A stretch of DNA of 64,000 nt, from positions 1 through 64,000 of the forward strand of contig NZ_FXTP01000009.1 in NCBI RefSeq assembly GCF_900182705.1, read 5' to 3'. Both the position numbers and the translations under genes were made by a program. The notes beneath the pieces were generated by a model, which ran no database searches, was not told the origin of the DNA, and worked only from the letters and a program-made list of their open reading frames with translations. Each line of letters opens with the position of its first letter. Position 1 is the stretch's first letter. Below are positions 30,652 through 40,319 of this stretch, piece by piece. This DNA is from Gracilimonas mengyeensis. GTDB lineage: Bacteria > Bacteroidota > Rhodothermia > Balneolales > Balneolaceae.

Positions 30652-32073
30652 ATGAAACGTTCGATACTTCCCAACTTCCTGACGATAGCCTTACTGCCCT
30701 TATTATTTACAGGCTGCTACACGCAATTACAAACTGCAGATCGGTTTCCCGTAGAGGAAGATCGTTACACTGATTACTATGCCTGGGATGGTTCGGAGCA
30801 AGCACGAGCTGATACCAGAAATCAGGAAACTACTGCTCAGCCTTATACATACACCAATCCACAGCAGGAAACGGGCTATTATGATGAAGATGTTTATGTG
30901 GATCAGGAATTGGCACTCGAACAGGAAGGTATCTACTACAAAGATTTTGAAACCGCACAGTGGTACAAGGATCATTACGCTGATAAATATTACTGGATGG
31001 GGTACGATGACGGATACGACCGTGGCTACAATAAAGGATACACCCATGCAGTAGACGACTACCTTGATTATTACGTATATGGTTACACTCCCTGGAGCTA
31101 TCACCGTTGGTACCGACATAATATTTACTACTCCAATTTCTTCAATCCAAACTTTTATGACTACGGACCTTATTTAGGAGTAGGTTTTTATCACGGATAT
31201 GGTTATCGCTGGAATGCAGGTTATTACTGGGGATTTAATTATGGTTACCGCATGCCAGGATATTCCTGGGGATACTGGGCGCATCCTTATTACACCAGTG
31301 TAAGCGTGTACAATAATTATCACCGATCAAAAAGATATAGCAGATCTTCAGACTTATACAGAAAAGGTCCAAGAGGTAACGGGCTGGTCAATAGAGAGTC
31401 CCAAATAAGAACGCGATCGGGTTCAGCCACTAATACAAATCGAAATACGTTACGCTCAAGAAGTGATTTGACGGAACGTTCACGAAGCTTATTAAATGGC
31501 TCAACCCGTACTCGTTCAACCGGTCGTACAATTAATTCAACCGGTATAACCCGAAGCCGAGACCGATCTACCACTGGTACAAATGTCAGAAGCAGAGGTA
31601 CATCAACTATCGACAGCAGAAGCAGAACTACAGGCCGTAGCATCAATTCAAGAAGTGGTTATAATGGCCGTTCCGGTTCTTCTGTAAACAATAATCGCTC
31701 ACTACGAGTGAACAGAGATGTGACTCCGTCAGTTAGCGACGTTCGATATAGCATTCCCACCCGTAAGATTAAAATGCGTAGCAGGGATGTGACTCCCAGC
31801 AGGTCCTCATTTTCAATAGATGATTACTTTGAAAGTAAAAGAAGACAATTGGATCGATCTTCATTTATGGATTCCAGAAGCAGAAACACTTCAAGAAGTA
31901 CGGATATTCGTTCAAACAGATCGAATACGAGCCGTCCAAAAATTAACCGAAGTAGCAGTCGCTCCAGTTCGCCTAAGATTAAAAGAAGCTCCTCTAGCTC
32001 TAATTCTCGCAGCCGGGGTTCCAGTTCTTCCTCATCTTCTTCAAAAAAGAAGAGAAGCAGAGGCGGTAACTAA
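30652..32073 (+). CDS. Lipoprotein with Tyr/Trp-rich core and Arg/Ser-rich tail
   Basis: A 473-aa lipoprotein that I do not recognise as a named family. The lipobox is LLFTGC (about residue 22), so the protein is anchored in the envelope. Residues ~25-110 are acidic, and ~110-225 are packed with Tyr, Trp, Gly and His (GYDDGYDRGYNKGY, YHGYGYRWNAGYYWG). From ~225 to the end the chain is almost only Arg, Ser, Thr, Asn and Lys, with many RSR/SRS words and a final poly-Ser then KKKRSRGG. I start at ATG 30652, which has GGAG just upstream, rather than ATG 30640. The basic tail could bind polyanions such as LPS, exopolysaccharide or DNA; this is a guess. The barrel gene follows 41 bp later. Confidence 0.8.
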   Translation: MKRSILPNFLTIALLPLLFTGCYTQLQTADRFPVEEDRYTDYYAWDGSEQARADTRNQETTAQPYTYTNPQQETGYYDEDVYVDQELALEQEGIYYKDFETAQWYKDHYADKYYWMGYDDGYDRGYNKGYTHAVDDYLDYYVYGYTPWSYHRWYRHNIYYSNFFNPNFYDYGPYLGVGFYHGYGYRWNAGYYWGFNYGYRMPGYSWGYWAHPYYTSVSVYNNYHRSKRYSRSSDLYRKGPRGNGLVNRESQIRTRSGSATNTNRNTLRSRSDLTERSRSLLNGSTRTRSTGRTINSTGITRSRDRSTTGTNVRSRGTSTIDSRSRTTGRSINSRSGYNGRSGSSVNNNRSLRVNRDVTPSVSDVRYSIPTRKIKMRSRDVTPSRSSFSIDDYFESKRRQLDRSSFMDSRSRNTSRSTDIRSNRSNTSRPKINRSSSRSSSPKIKRSSSSSNSRSRGSSSSSSSSKKKRSRGGN

Positions 32074-32114
32074 AAATACCTGCACCCATTAATTTTCACT
32101 TAGCCTAGAACAAA

Positions 32115-33650
32115 ATGAAGAGGATATTTTTCCTTTTAATGCCCTTGGTGTTTGTGTTCAACACCGCTTTAGCCCAAGACGGGCATAACCAATTCTCATA
32201 TTCAAATCTCGCATTACAATACAGCAGCTATAACCTTGATGGCAGTGGGAGTTCTAACATGTATCCCACGGTGGCTAATGCCAACGGCTATGGAAGCTAT
32301 CTTCAAAACTCGGCCAGCGCTGCACTGATGAAGCAGGATTTCATGAGTTTTAGCTTATACCATCAACAGTCCGATTACGAAAACTCCTATTTGGGTAATA
32401 GCCTGAATACCAGTGAGCAAGAGACGAAACTGGGAAATATTGGTTTTGTCTATCAGTTTCCTGTTAGCCAGGGTAGTTTGGTGATTGGAGCCGGTTACAA
32501 CCGGGTGAATAACCAAAGCGGAAACTTTCGGGTAAGCGGGCGTAACAATCAGAGTACGATTACCGATGCATTTAAAAACCCGGGGAGTGATTATTTTGAT
32601 CTCGCTTTCGAAACCTATGCGATTGATTATGGAGATGTTGATTCTACCTACTTTGAGTCAATATTTCGGATTGGATTTACACCAAACCAGTATCCGGGGA
32701 TTAATCAGGAAGCGAAAATTTCGTACGAAACTGATTTAGGAGAGTATTCTTTCTTCCTGGGGACTGAATTTCAGAAAAACTTATTCATTGGAATATCAGG
32801 TGGATTGGTCACAGGTTCCTACAAGTATCGTCGTGATTTTCTGGAGACCGATTCTCAGAACGACTATGCAGGAAATTTTATCCCATCTGATGTATCGGAA
32901 GAAGGAACGGATATTTATCAAATCTTAACCCATGATGAAATTGATGCAGATATTACCGGTTTCGATTTTCGTGTAGGAGCAATTTATAAATTAACTCCTT
33001 CGTTCAGTGCGGGGGTAGGTGTGTTGTTACCTTCTATCCTGAGGGTAGAGGAAGACTATTACGCTTCTATTGAAACAGAACTGGATGATAATTCAACTCC
33101 TTTTTTCTACGATATATCCAATGAACAGGATTTTAATTACCGCATAAGAAAACCGGCGCAGTTTAATGTAGGAATTGCGGCCACCGATTTGAATGGTTTT
33201 GAATTTGCAGCCTCCGCTGAATACACGGATTATGCAAATTTAAGTCTTGATTTTATCTCTGATTCAGATACCGATTTTTCTGGTGAAGTAGTTTTAAGAG
33301 AGCAACAGGCAGCCTTAGACAGTGTGATGAATGCTGATTACAAAAAGGTAGTAAATATTAAACTCGGCGCGGGTTATAACTTTAACGATGACGTAAAAGT
33401 TATGGCCGGATACGCCTTTCTCCCAGGTCAAAGTAAAAGATATGAAGCTGATAAAAATGTAGTATCAGCAGGTATTAAAGCCAGAATTTTTGAAAATGTG
33501 GAACTGAATTTAACAACTCAGTATCAATTCTGGCAAGACCGGTCTGAGCTCTACAATTACTATGATTTTGATGGATTCCAACAGTCTGAAACAATGTCTC
33601 ATGAAAATTCACGGTTGAATATTCACGCAGGCATAAAATTTATTTTTTAG
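32115..33650 (+). CDS. Outer-membrane beta-barrel protein, OmpP1/FadL-like
   Basis: A 511-aa outer-membrane protein. The signal peptide ends at NTALAQ (about residue 21). The body alternates short amphipathic strands rich in Tyr, Gly and Asn, including LGNIGFVYQFPVSQGSLVIGAGYNRV, and closes with the usual C-terminal aromatic strand HAGIKFIF. Early segments about ANANGYGSYLQNSASAALM resemble the hatch region of FadL/OmpP1 transporters of hydrophobic compounds. The assignment to that family is moderate; an uncharacterised barrel is the alternative. It is likely transcribed with the lipoprotein upstream, and a terminator-like hairpin follows. Confidence 0.75.
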   Translation: MKRIFFLLMPLVFVFNTALAQDGHNQFSYSNLALQYSSYNLDGSGSSNMYPTVANANGYGSYLQNSASAALMKQDFMSFSLYHQQSDYENSYLGNSLNTSEQETKLGNIGFVYQFPVSQGSLVIGAGYNRVNNQSGNFRVSGRNNQSTITDAFKNPGSDYFDLAFETYAIDYGDVDSTYFESIFRIGFTPNQYPGINQEAKISYETDLGEYSFFLGTEFQKNLFIGISGGLVTGSYKYRRDFLETDSQNDYAGNFIPSDVSEEGTDIYQILTHDEIDADITGFDFRVGAIYKLTPSFSAGVGVLLPSILRVEEDYYASIETELDDNSTPFFYDISNEQDFNYRIRKPAQFNVGIAATDLNGFEFAASAEYTDYANLSLDFISDSDTDFSGEVVLREQQAALDSVMNADYKKVVNIKLGAGYNFNDDVKVMAGYAFLPGQSKRYEADKNVVSAGIKARIFENVELNLTTQYQFWQDRSELYNYYDFDGFQQSETMSHENSRLNIHAGIKFIF

Positions 33651-33684
33651 CCTCACTGATTTTATAGTTCCAACCCATGTAGCT

Positions 33685-33717
33685 GAAAAAAGGTCTTTTG
33701 ATTAAGGCCTTTTTTTC
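33685..33717 (+). terminator. Probable terminator after the barrel gene
   Basis: An A-rich arm with AAAAAAGG (33685-33693) can pair with CCTTTTTT (33708-33715), leaving a small loop and a T-rich end. It lies about 35 bp after the stop. Confidence 0.7.
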
Positions 33718-33850
33718 TTTTTAGATGCTTTTCTGATAGCTCGCAGTTTTCTTTTTTTGGGTAAAATAATTCAAAATATATCTATCGGTGGTTTCAACTA
33801 AGAGCTGAATGCCCGTTATTTGAGCAGAAACTTCAATCAACGGGATTTTT

Positions 33851-36595
33851 ATGCGATTTTTTAAAAATGTCAGCTTTTTGCTGATAGTACTTGGCTTTAT
33901 TTTTTCAACTTCTTTGAAGGCACAAGGCGTACTTACCTTCCAGGATGTAATGAAATTTGAGGATATCGGGGATATTGAGCTTTCGGCTGATGGTAGTTGG
34001 GTGGCTTATGAAGTATGGCCCGACCGCGGCGATGGGGTGGTAGAAGTGAAGAGCACTGATGGCCGCCAGACTTTTACCATTAACCTGGGAGCTTCCCCTA
34101 AAATCACCCCGAAAGGAAAATGGGTGGCTGCCGAGCGTAAAGTGCCCTTGGCCGATCAGCTAAAAGATAGTAAGGATAAGCCTCAGCCCGGACTCTCTGT
34201 TTTGTCTACGGCTGATGGAGGAATAGTGCAGTTTGACAGCGTAAAAGCATTTCAGTTTTCGGAAGATGGTAAGTGGTTGGCTATCCATCACCTGCAAAGC
34301 AAAGAAGTGGAAGAGTTAAAATCTGAGAATAAGAAGCTTGGCTCGGAGCTGGTGCTTCGTGAGTTAGAATCGGGTACGGAATTTAGCTTTCCTTTTGTGC
34401 ATGAAGTGGCGTTTGATAGTCTTTCCAATTACTTGGCGTATTCAGTGGTAGACACCACGGATGAAGAAAACGGGCTATTCTTATTTGATTTGAATACCGA
34501 AGAAACCATACCCGTAGATGCCAGTGCAAGCGGCTATTACACCAATCTGACCTGGGATTATGATCAACAAAAACTGGCGTTTACCAAGGCAAGCTATGAT
34601 ACTTCGTATGTAGAAAGTGATGCCTCGCTGCATGTGTGGAATGCCGAAAATGAATCACTAACGACACTATTTTCTGAGGGAGATGCGAGTGATGAATTTG
34701 TCCTTCGATCCAACAATGAGCTCACATTTACTAACGATGGCAACCGTCTGTTTTTTGGTTTGATGGATGCCGAAATGGCTGCGATAAATGCCCAAAAAGA
34801 GGAAGAGAATGAAACTCCGGCGGTGTATGATGTTAATGATATTGTGGAAGAACGCGGTTTGGACATCTGGCACGGCGATGATTCCCGAATCAAACCTCAT
34901 GAAAAGAAAAGCTGGGAGTCGCGCAAAAATCATTTATACACCGCGGTGTATCTCTTAGATAAAAACGAGTGGGTGCAATTGGCTGATCACGAGATGCCGG
35001 ACCTTCGAGTGGCTCATAATCCCGACGTCGTACTTGGCAGTTCTCAAGAACCTTACTTAAAGGAAATGACTTGGGAAGGCTTTTTCAATGATTGGTATCA
35101 CGTGGATTTGGAAACCGGCGAGCGTAAGCTGATTGCCGAAAAATTATCGGAAGGAGCGTATCTGTCGCCGGGAGGGAAGTTCGTTGTGTACTACGCTGAC
35201 AAAGACTGGCACTTGCTCGATATCGGCTCTGGAGAAAGCAGGAACCTGACTGGTGATCTTGAGGTGCCATTTTATGATGAAGACCATGATTATCCATCCA
35301 GAGTACCTGATTATGGATTAGCGGGCTGGATTGAAGACGACCGGGCCGTGCTGATTTATGACAAGTATGACGTCTGGCGCTTTGAAACCAATGGAGGGGA
35401 ACCCAAAAACATTACCGGTGGGGAAGGTCGGGAAAACAAACGAATCTTTCGCATTGAGCGGATGAATAAGAAATGGGACGAAGCCTTTGCTAACAACGAA
35501 GAGCTGCTGTTGACTTCTTATCATGATTTGAACAAAAACTTTGGCTTTTACTCTGCCCATGCCAATCGCTCTGGAGCAAGCCGGTTATTGGAAGAAGACA
35601 AGAAATTCACCTTTGTGGAGAAAGCCAAGGATGCCAATGCAGTGCTATATAAACGGGAGGCGTATGACGAATTTCCAAACATCTGGGTGGCTAATAACTG
35701 GGAGTTTAAGCAAACCGAGCAGCTGACAATCCTGCATGACGATCTCAAAGAAAAATGGAATTGGGGTAGTGCCGAGCTGATCGATTGGCGAAGCGTGGAT
35801 GGAACTTTTATCCAGGGGATTGTCATCAAGCCGGATAATTACGATCCTGAGAAACGCTACCCCATCATGACCTATTATTACCGGTTTTTCACTAATCGCT
35901 TGCATGATTTTAACGAGCCAAAAACAAACCATCGCCCGGTGTTTGCCCAATACGTGAGCGACGGTTATGTAGTATTTCTTCCGGATATTCGGTTTGAAAT
36001 CGGTAGACCCGGTTTTGCGGCTACCAAGAGTTTGGTGCCGGGCATTCAAAAACTAATTGAAATGGGGATTGCCGATGAGGATAAACTGGGGCTGCACGGA
36101 CATTCCTGGAGTGGCTATCAGACGGCCTTTATGGTTACCCAAACGGATATTTTTGATGCAGCGGTATCCGGCGCCCCGGTCAGTAATATGACGAGTGCCT
36201 ACAGTGGCATTCGCTGGGGATCTGGGCTGGCCCGTCAGTTTCAGTATGAAAAAACACAAAGCCGTATTGGAGAAACGCTGGTGGACGCTCCGCTCAAATA
36301 CATCGAAAATTCTCCGGTATTTTATGCCGATCGCATCAAAACGCCCATGTTGATTATGCACGGGGATGCCGATGGGGCCGTGCCGTGGTACCAAAGCATT
36401 GAATTGTATCTGGCTATGCGCCGTTACAATAAAGATGTGGTATTTCTGCAGTATCATGATGAACCGCATCATCCCCAAAAATTTCCGAATAAATTGGACT
36501 ATGCCATTCGAATGAAGGAGTATTTCGATTATTACCTGAAGGGTGTAGGCCAACCAGATTGGATTTTGGAAGGAGAGGCTTATAGCGGCGAGTAA
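33851..36595 (+). CDS. Secreted S9-family (prolyl oligopeptidase-like) serine peptidase
   Basis: A 914-aa exported peptidase. The signal sequence ends near STSLKAQG. An N-terminal beta-propeller (about 30-600) gates the C-terminal alpha/beta-hydrolase domain. The catalytic Ser is S752 in LHGHSWSGYQ, the Asp lies in MHGDADGAVPW (about 839-841) and the His in DEPHHPQ (873/874). The family cuts short peptides, often after Pro or Ala, in the periplasm. Length and motif order fit. It is a single gene, with a 200-bp upstream gap and a convergent AI-2E-family gene downstream. Confidence 0.93.
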   Translation: MRFFKNVSFLLIVLGFIFSTSLKAQGVLTFQDVMKFEDIGDIELSADGSWVAYEVWPDRGDGVVEVKSTDGRQTFTINLGASPKITPKGKWVAAERKVPLADQLKDSKDKPQPGLSVLSTADGGIVQFDSVKAFQFSEDGKWLAIHHLQSKEVEELKSENKKLGSELVLRELESGTEFSFPFVHEVAFDSLSNYLAYSVVDTTDEENGLFLFDLNTEETIPVDASASGYYTNLTWDYDQQKLAFTKASYDTSYVESDASLHVWNAENESLTTLFSEGDASDEFVLRSNNELTFTNDGNRLFFGLMDAEMAAINAQKEEENETPAVYDVNDIVEERGLDIWHGDDSRIKPHEKKSWESRKNHLYTAVYLLDKNEWVQLADHEMPDLRVAHNPDVVLGSSQEPYLKEMTWEGFFNDWYHVDLETGERKLIAEKLSEGAYLSPGGKFVVYYADKDWHLLDIGSGESRNLTGDLEVPFYDEDHDYPSRVPDYGLAGWIEDDRAVLIYDKYDVWRFETNGGEPKNITGGEGRENKRIFRIERMNKKWDEAFANNEELLLTSYHDLNKNFGFYSAHANRSGASRLLEEDKKFTFVEKAKDANAVLYKREAYDEFPNIWVANNWEFKQTEQLTILHDDLKEKWNWGSAELIDWRSVDGTFIQGIVIKPDNYDPEKRYPIMTYYYRFFTNRLHDFNEPKTNHRPVFAQYVSDGYVVFLPDIRFEIGRPGFAATKSLVPGIQKLIEMGIADEDKLGLHGHSWSGYQTAFMVTQTDIFDAAVSGAPVSNMTSAYSGIRWGSGLARQFQYEKTQSRIGETLVDAPLKYIENSPVFYADRIKTPMLIMHGDADGAVPWYQSIELYLAMRRYNKDVVFLQYHDEPHHPQKFPNKLDYAIRMKEYFDYYLKGVGQPDWILEGEAYSGE

Positions 36596-36611
36596 GCCTC
36601 TGTCACAGTAG

Positions 36612-37727
36612 TCAGAAAATGTTCTTCCCTTCGAGATTTGTAGAAGCGGGCATATTAATAGGATCTTTGAGGATGTCCTGGATGTACAGACGTTTTACAA
36701 TGATCATACCGCAGGCTACAAGGGGCATGGCTAAGAGCACGCCCAAAAATCCAAGTAGATAGTAGAATAAAAACTGGCAGGTTATGATGAGCACCGGCGG
36801 GACTGATATGGCTCTCCGGTGAATCATCGGGGTGATAAAATAGCCTTCAACGCACTGTACAAAGGTGTAAAAAATAGCCACGTAAATGGTTAGCTCAATC
36901 CCCTCGGTTATGGCAAGCAGCAGGGTAGGGATTGCGGCAATAATGGGGCCTAAGTTTGGGATGAAAGTCATTAGCGCTGTAAATATTCCCAATAACAGCG
37001 GGTAGGGCATGCCTAACAACCAGAGTCCCAAGGTAGTTAGCGTACCCAGAATTAACATTGAAAATACCTGTCCCACCAGCCAGCGTTGGATGGTTAGCGA
37101 AATTTCATCAATAATTTCATTCACGCGTTGTCTGCGGCCGGGAGGGAAGAGCCGAATAAAGCCTTCGGTATATAATTTAGGCTCTGCCGCAATGTAGATG
37201 GCAGTAATGAAAATGAGGAAAAAGGCGGCAGTTATAGTGGTGAGGTTGCCAAAGAAATTGAGGATGCTTTTGGTCATGTCATAATCCTCACCGGTTTGAT
37301 CGGTTTCATCCTCAAAGAAATCACGGAAGTGCGGATTCTCCTGGGCCAGTTCTTTGCCCCATCCGTATGGACGGATTTGTACTTTTATTTCCTCCCATTT
37401 TTCGGGTACTTCTTCGTACAGCATTTGTCCCTGTTGATACACCCTGGGCCCCAACAGGTACGCCATCCCCATAAACAAAGAAACCACGAATAGGACAACG
37501 CCGGTTAACGAAAGGCTTTTAGGTAACCCGGTTTTTTTGTAGATAAAATCACGGGCGGCACGAAAAATAACACCGAGTAGAATACCTGCAAAAATGACTA
37601 ACAGAGTATCTATAGCACGGCCTACAAACATCAATAGCAGCGTTATTGACACTACGATTAGCACAACAATTAAAACCTTTTTCAGGAAAGAATACGTGTG
37701 GTTAGCTCTCTCTTGCTCTTGATCCAT
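36612..37727 (-). CDS. AI-2E family transporter
   Basis: A 371-aa polytopic membrane protein with about eight spans. An N-terminal pair is VLIVVLIVVSITLLLMFVG and TLLVIFAGILLGVIF, a large loop covers ~95-165, and a C-terminal block has family-typical motifs (FIPNLGPIIAAIPTLLLAI, YFITPMIHRRAISVPPVL, GVLLAMPLVACGMIIVKRLY). Members of this family have been linked to export of autoinducer-2 or to Na+/H+ exchange, so the substrate is open. Confidence 0.92.
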   Translation of the reverse strand: MDQEQERANHTYSFLKKVLIVVLIVVSITLLLMFVGRAIDTLLVIFAGILLGVIFRAARDFIYKKTGLPKSLSLTGVVLFVVSLFMGMAYLLGPRVYQQGQMLYEEVPEKWEEIKVQIRPYGWGKELAQENPHFRDFFEDETDQTGEDYDMTKSILNFFGNLTTITAAFFLIFITAIYIAAEPKLYTEGFIRLFPPGRRQRVNEIIDEISLTIQRWLVGQVFSMLILGTLTTLGLWLLGMPYPLLLGIFTALMTFIPNLGPIIAAIPTLLLAITEGIELTIYVAIFYTFVQCVEGYFITPMIHRRAISVPPVLIITCQFLFYYLLGFLGVLLAMPLVACGMIIVKRLYIQDILKDPINMPASTNLEGKNIF

Positions 37728-37939
37728 TAATACGCTGTTATGTGTCGTTTAGAAGTTTGTGTATGTGATTTTTTTAAGGATAATTCTCTCTGTGGTTATT
37801 CCATGGCGCAGACCTGGAATCTTTTTTTGTTAAATATCAAAAGTTGACCTCAAAACAACTATTAGCTCTCGGCTTTTTCGGGGATGCCCTTAAAGCTCTG
37901 ATTTGTCCGATTTCTACTAACTTCTTTCTCGAACGCAGG

Positions 37940-38476
37940 TTAATTAGAATATCCTTCTACTTCTTTTAATAACTCAGAATCCAGCTGATGTTCCGAATCG
38001 TGGTGATGGAGTACAGAAACATCCCCGGTAGCCTCCATAACGACGGCTTTTACCTGGCTCAGTTGGGTGATATTGGCTTCCCTTAATTTCGCCCGTAGAT
38101 CATCGTGAGTAACTTTAGCCTTCTGCATGTTTTTCTCGATGATGTGGGTACCGTTCATTAACAAAAGAGGCTTATTGTCAACGAGGTCACTTATAAAACT
38201 GGAATGATTTCGGAGGGAGGCTACCGACATTTGCAAAGCGTAGAGTATCCCAAGCGCAATCATTGCCTGCAATAAAGGCGGACTTTTAGTCAAAATAGTG
38301 CTCGCAATGATGGAACCGATAGCTACGGTTATGGCAAAGTCGAAGCTGGACATTTTGGAAAAGGAACGAAGTCCGGCAATCCGTGTATAAATGATAAGTG
38401 CGACATAGATCCCTATGCAGGAAATGAGAACCATTAGCAATGAGGTTGGGGAAGTATTGATCCAGGAAAAGTCCAT
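37940..38476 (-). CDS. DUF421 (YetF-like) membrane protein
   Basis: A 178-aa protein with three membrane helices in residues ~12-85 (family motif FDFAITVAIGSIIASTIL) and a cytosolic C-terminal domain with family-typical KPLLLMNGTHIIEKNMQKA and HDDLRAKLREANI. Relatives include Bacillus YetF and spore-germination-associated proteins; function is not well defined. It is slightly shorter than many members. The gene stands alone and is divergent from the EcsC gene. The 212-bp gap after it (37728-37939) shows nothing notable. Confidence 0.9.
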   Translation of the reverse strand: MDFSWINTSPTSLLMVLISCIGIYVALIIYTRIAGLRSFSKMSSFDFAITVAIGSIIASTILTKSPPLLQAMIALGILYALQMSVASLRNHSSFISDLVDNKPLLLMNGTHIIEKNMQKAKVTHDDLRAKLREANITQLSQVKAVVMEATGDVSVLHHHDSEHQLDSELLKEVEGYSN

Positions 38477-38597
38477 AAGTCGTGGTATTGAAGTAAGTTT
38501 ATAGTATTGTGCAACTTCTCTTATTCTAACTCATAAACGGTTAAAATGGTCCGAAAAACTGACATTTAAAAGTGAAAGAGCATTGAAGAGGAGCTAC

Positions 38598-39266
38598 ATG
38601 TTCAAATCAATAAGAGATTCTATGTTATTTGTGAACCCTGAGGATGTAATTAATCATGCCCGGAGCGAACACCATTTAGAGGTACATAAGGTAGAAGACT
38701 TTCGCAACATGAATAATCAGTATCATTTGATTGAGCAGGTGGTGGAAGATTATCAGGAATCATATATCACTGAAAGTTCCCTTAGTGGTTTAACCGCAGG
38801 TATTGGGGGCGTTGCCACTTCTGCTGCGCTATCCGGAATGGATTTGATCTCCTTTTCTATCCGTTTATACAGGCTTGCTCAGCAATGTGCCATACTGAAT
38901 GGTTTCGAAGGGGAGGACCCGGCTGAAAAGGAGCAAATGTTGGATATATATTTTGAGGCACTCGGACTGAATGCTGTTGCTCAAGCCACTTTAAAACCAC
39001 ACTTTTTAAAAGCCAGTGCTGTGGCAGGAACCAAGCAAGCTTCTCAAAGTCTTCTTTTGAAACTAATCGTACAAACTGCCAAATTATTGGGTAAGAATAT
39101 TTCAAGCCGAAGTGCAGGTAGGTTAATACCCGTTGTTGGGGGATTAATAGGTGCTTCTTTAAACCACTCCTTTGCTCGGAAAACCAGTAGTAGCCTTAAG
39201 CAAGCCTATAAGAATGAATACTTTAAAAGGTGGTACGGTGGAGTAACCGTAATAGAAGCTAAATAA
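38598..39266 (+). CDS. EcsC family protein
   Basis: A 222-aa protein with Gly/Ala-rich hydrophobic helices (ESSLSGLTAGIGGVATSAAL, RLIPVVGGLIGASLN) and a C-terminal block ARKTSSSLKQAYKNEYF typical of EcsC-domain proteins. I chose ATG 38598 because GAGGAG lies 6-11 bases before it; the in-frame TTG at 38583 is less likely. The family is named after Bacillus EcsC, but its role is unknown. It may attach to the membrane. A REP-like element follows the gene. Confidence 0.85.
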   Translation: MFKSIRDSMLFVNPEDVINHARSEHHLEVHKVEDFRNMNNQYHLIEQVVEDYQESYITESSLSGLTAGIGGVATSAALSGMDLISFSIRLYRLAQQCAILNGFEGEDPAEKEQMLDIYFEALGLNAVAQATLKPHFLKASAVAGTKQASQSLLLKLIVQTAKLLGKNISSRSAGRLIPVVGGLIGASLNHSFARKTSSSLKQAYKNEYFKRWYGGVTVIEAK

Positions 39267-39590
39267 CCTGAGTTCGAAATAACATCTCAACTTTTACAGT
39301 AATTGCTCCGGCCTTCAGGTGAAGAAAACAAGAAAAATAAAGCTTTGCCCCAATGGATGTACGAGCATACACGTTCTTCAAAGCTTTGGCTGTATGACCC
39401 TTTACAATTCTTGCCGCCAACCCTCGACCAACGTATGGACTTTAATACCGTCACAATTCGGGTTCTTTACAAAATAGATACGCTTTCACCGGCCTGAAGG
39501 CCGGAGCAACTTATTTCTTATCTCGAACTCACGCTAAATAAGATGTAATTTGGATCCAGAGTTTGGTTATTACAGTCGTTCTGTATTAGC
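39267..39590. repeat. Inverted REP-like pair (REPIN-type) in a gene-free gap
   Basis: The gap carries an inverted repeat: TTGCTCCGGCCTTCAGG at 39303-39319 and its exact complement at 39493-39509 (17/17), about 170 bp apart. The right copy forms a strong hairpin (CCGGCC-TGAA-GGCCGG). The left copy lacks the last four bases of the hairpin. The inside shows no recognisable gene; a 64-codon open frame there is probably chance. This looks like a short mobile element of the REP/REPIN or MITE kind. Confidence 0.8.
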
Positions 39591-40244
39591 TTACTTCTGT
39601 TGTGACCATTCTTTAAGAAAGCGGTTGAAAAACTCTTCCATAAACCGGTGACGTTCTTCCGCGATTTCTCTGGCAGATTCGGTATTCATTCGATCCTTTA
39701 GCAAAAATAATTTTTCATAAAAGTGATTGATGGTTGGGCCGTTGCTCTTTTTGTAGGCCTCAAACGAAGTATGCTTTTCCGGGTTGATGTTGGGATTATA
39801 AAGAGCGCGCCCTTTGTGGCCGCCGTAAGCAAAAGCCCGGGCTATACCTATGGCCCCGATAGCATCCAGGCGGTCAGCATCTTGCACTACTTTACCTTCT
39901 ATGGTTTTCATAGGTGTTTCCACCTCAGATCCTTTAAAGGAGACACCTCGTATGATATCACAAACCTGATCGATGACCCGATCATCGACTTCCAAACTTT
40001 TTAGCCACTTTCGCGCGGTAGCGGGACCAATATCTTCATCACCTTCATGAAATTTATGATCAGCAATATCATGAAGGAGAGCAGCCAGCTCTGCCACAAA
40101 GAGATTAGCCGATTCTTTTTCTCCAAGCTTCAGGGCCATATTTCGTACCCGGTGGATGTGCCACCAGTCATGCCCGGTGCCTTCGCCTTCCAGTGTTTTG
40201 CGTACATATTCTTCAGTTTTTGAAATAATTTCAGTTTCTTTCAT
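39591..40244 (-). CDS. HD-domain metal-dependent phosphohydrolase (YedJ-like)
   Basis: A 217-aa cytosolic HD-superfamily protein. The metal ligands are the His in GHDWWHIHRVRNMAL, the HD pair in AALLHDIADHKF, and the Asp in VVQDADRLDAIGAIGIARAF. The C-terminal HFYEKLFLLKDRMNTESA is usual for the YedJ/YpgQ group, thought to act on nucleotides or other phosphates. The exact substrate is unknown. The gene is divergent from the lactonase-like gene, with a 75-bp shared promoter region. Confidence 0.93.
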   Translation of the reverse strand: MKETEIISKTEEYVRKTLEGEGTGHDWWHIHRVRNMALKLGEKESANLFVAELAALLHDIADHKFHEGDEDIGPATARKWLKSLEVDDRVIDQVCDIIRGVSFKGSEVETPMKTIEGKVVQDADRLDAIGAIGIARAFAYGGHKGRALYNPNINPEKHTSFEAYKKSNGPTINHFYEKLFLLKDRMNTESAREIAEERHRFMEEFFNRFLKEWSQQK

Positions 40245-40319
40245 CTCTTTGTATTATAGGTTTTGGAACCGAAATGTTTTAATTACATTCACAATCAACA
40301 ATAAACTAAATAAAGGGTT

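Noticed and set aside
39303-39497. A 64-codon open frame inside the REP-like element
   Set aside because: It begins in the inverted repeat, has no ATG start and shows no domain; most likely incidental.
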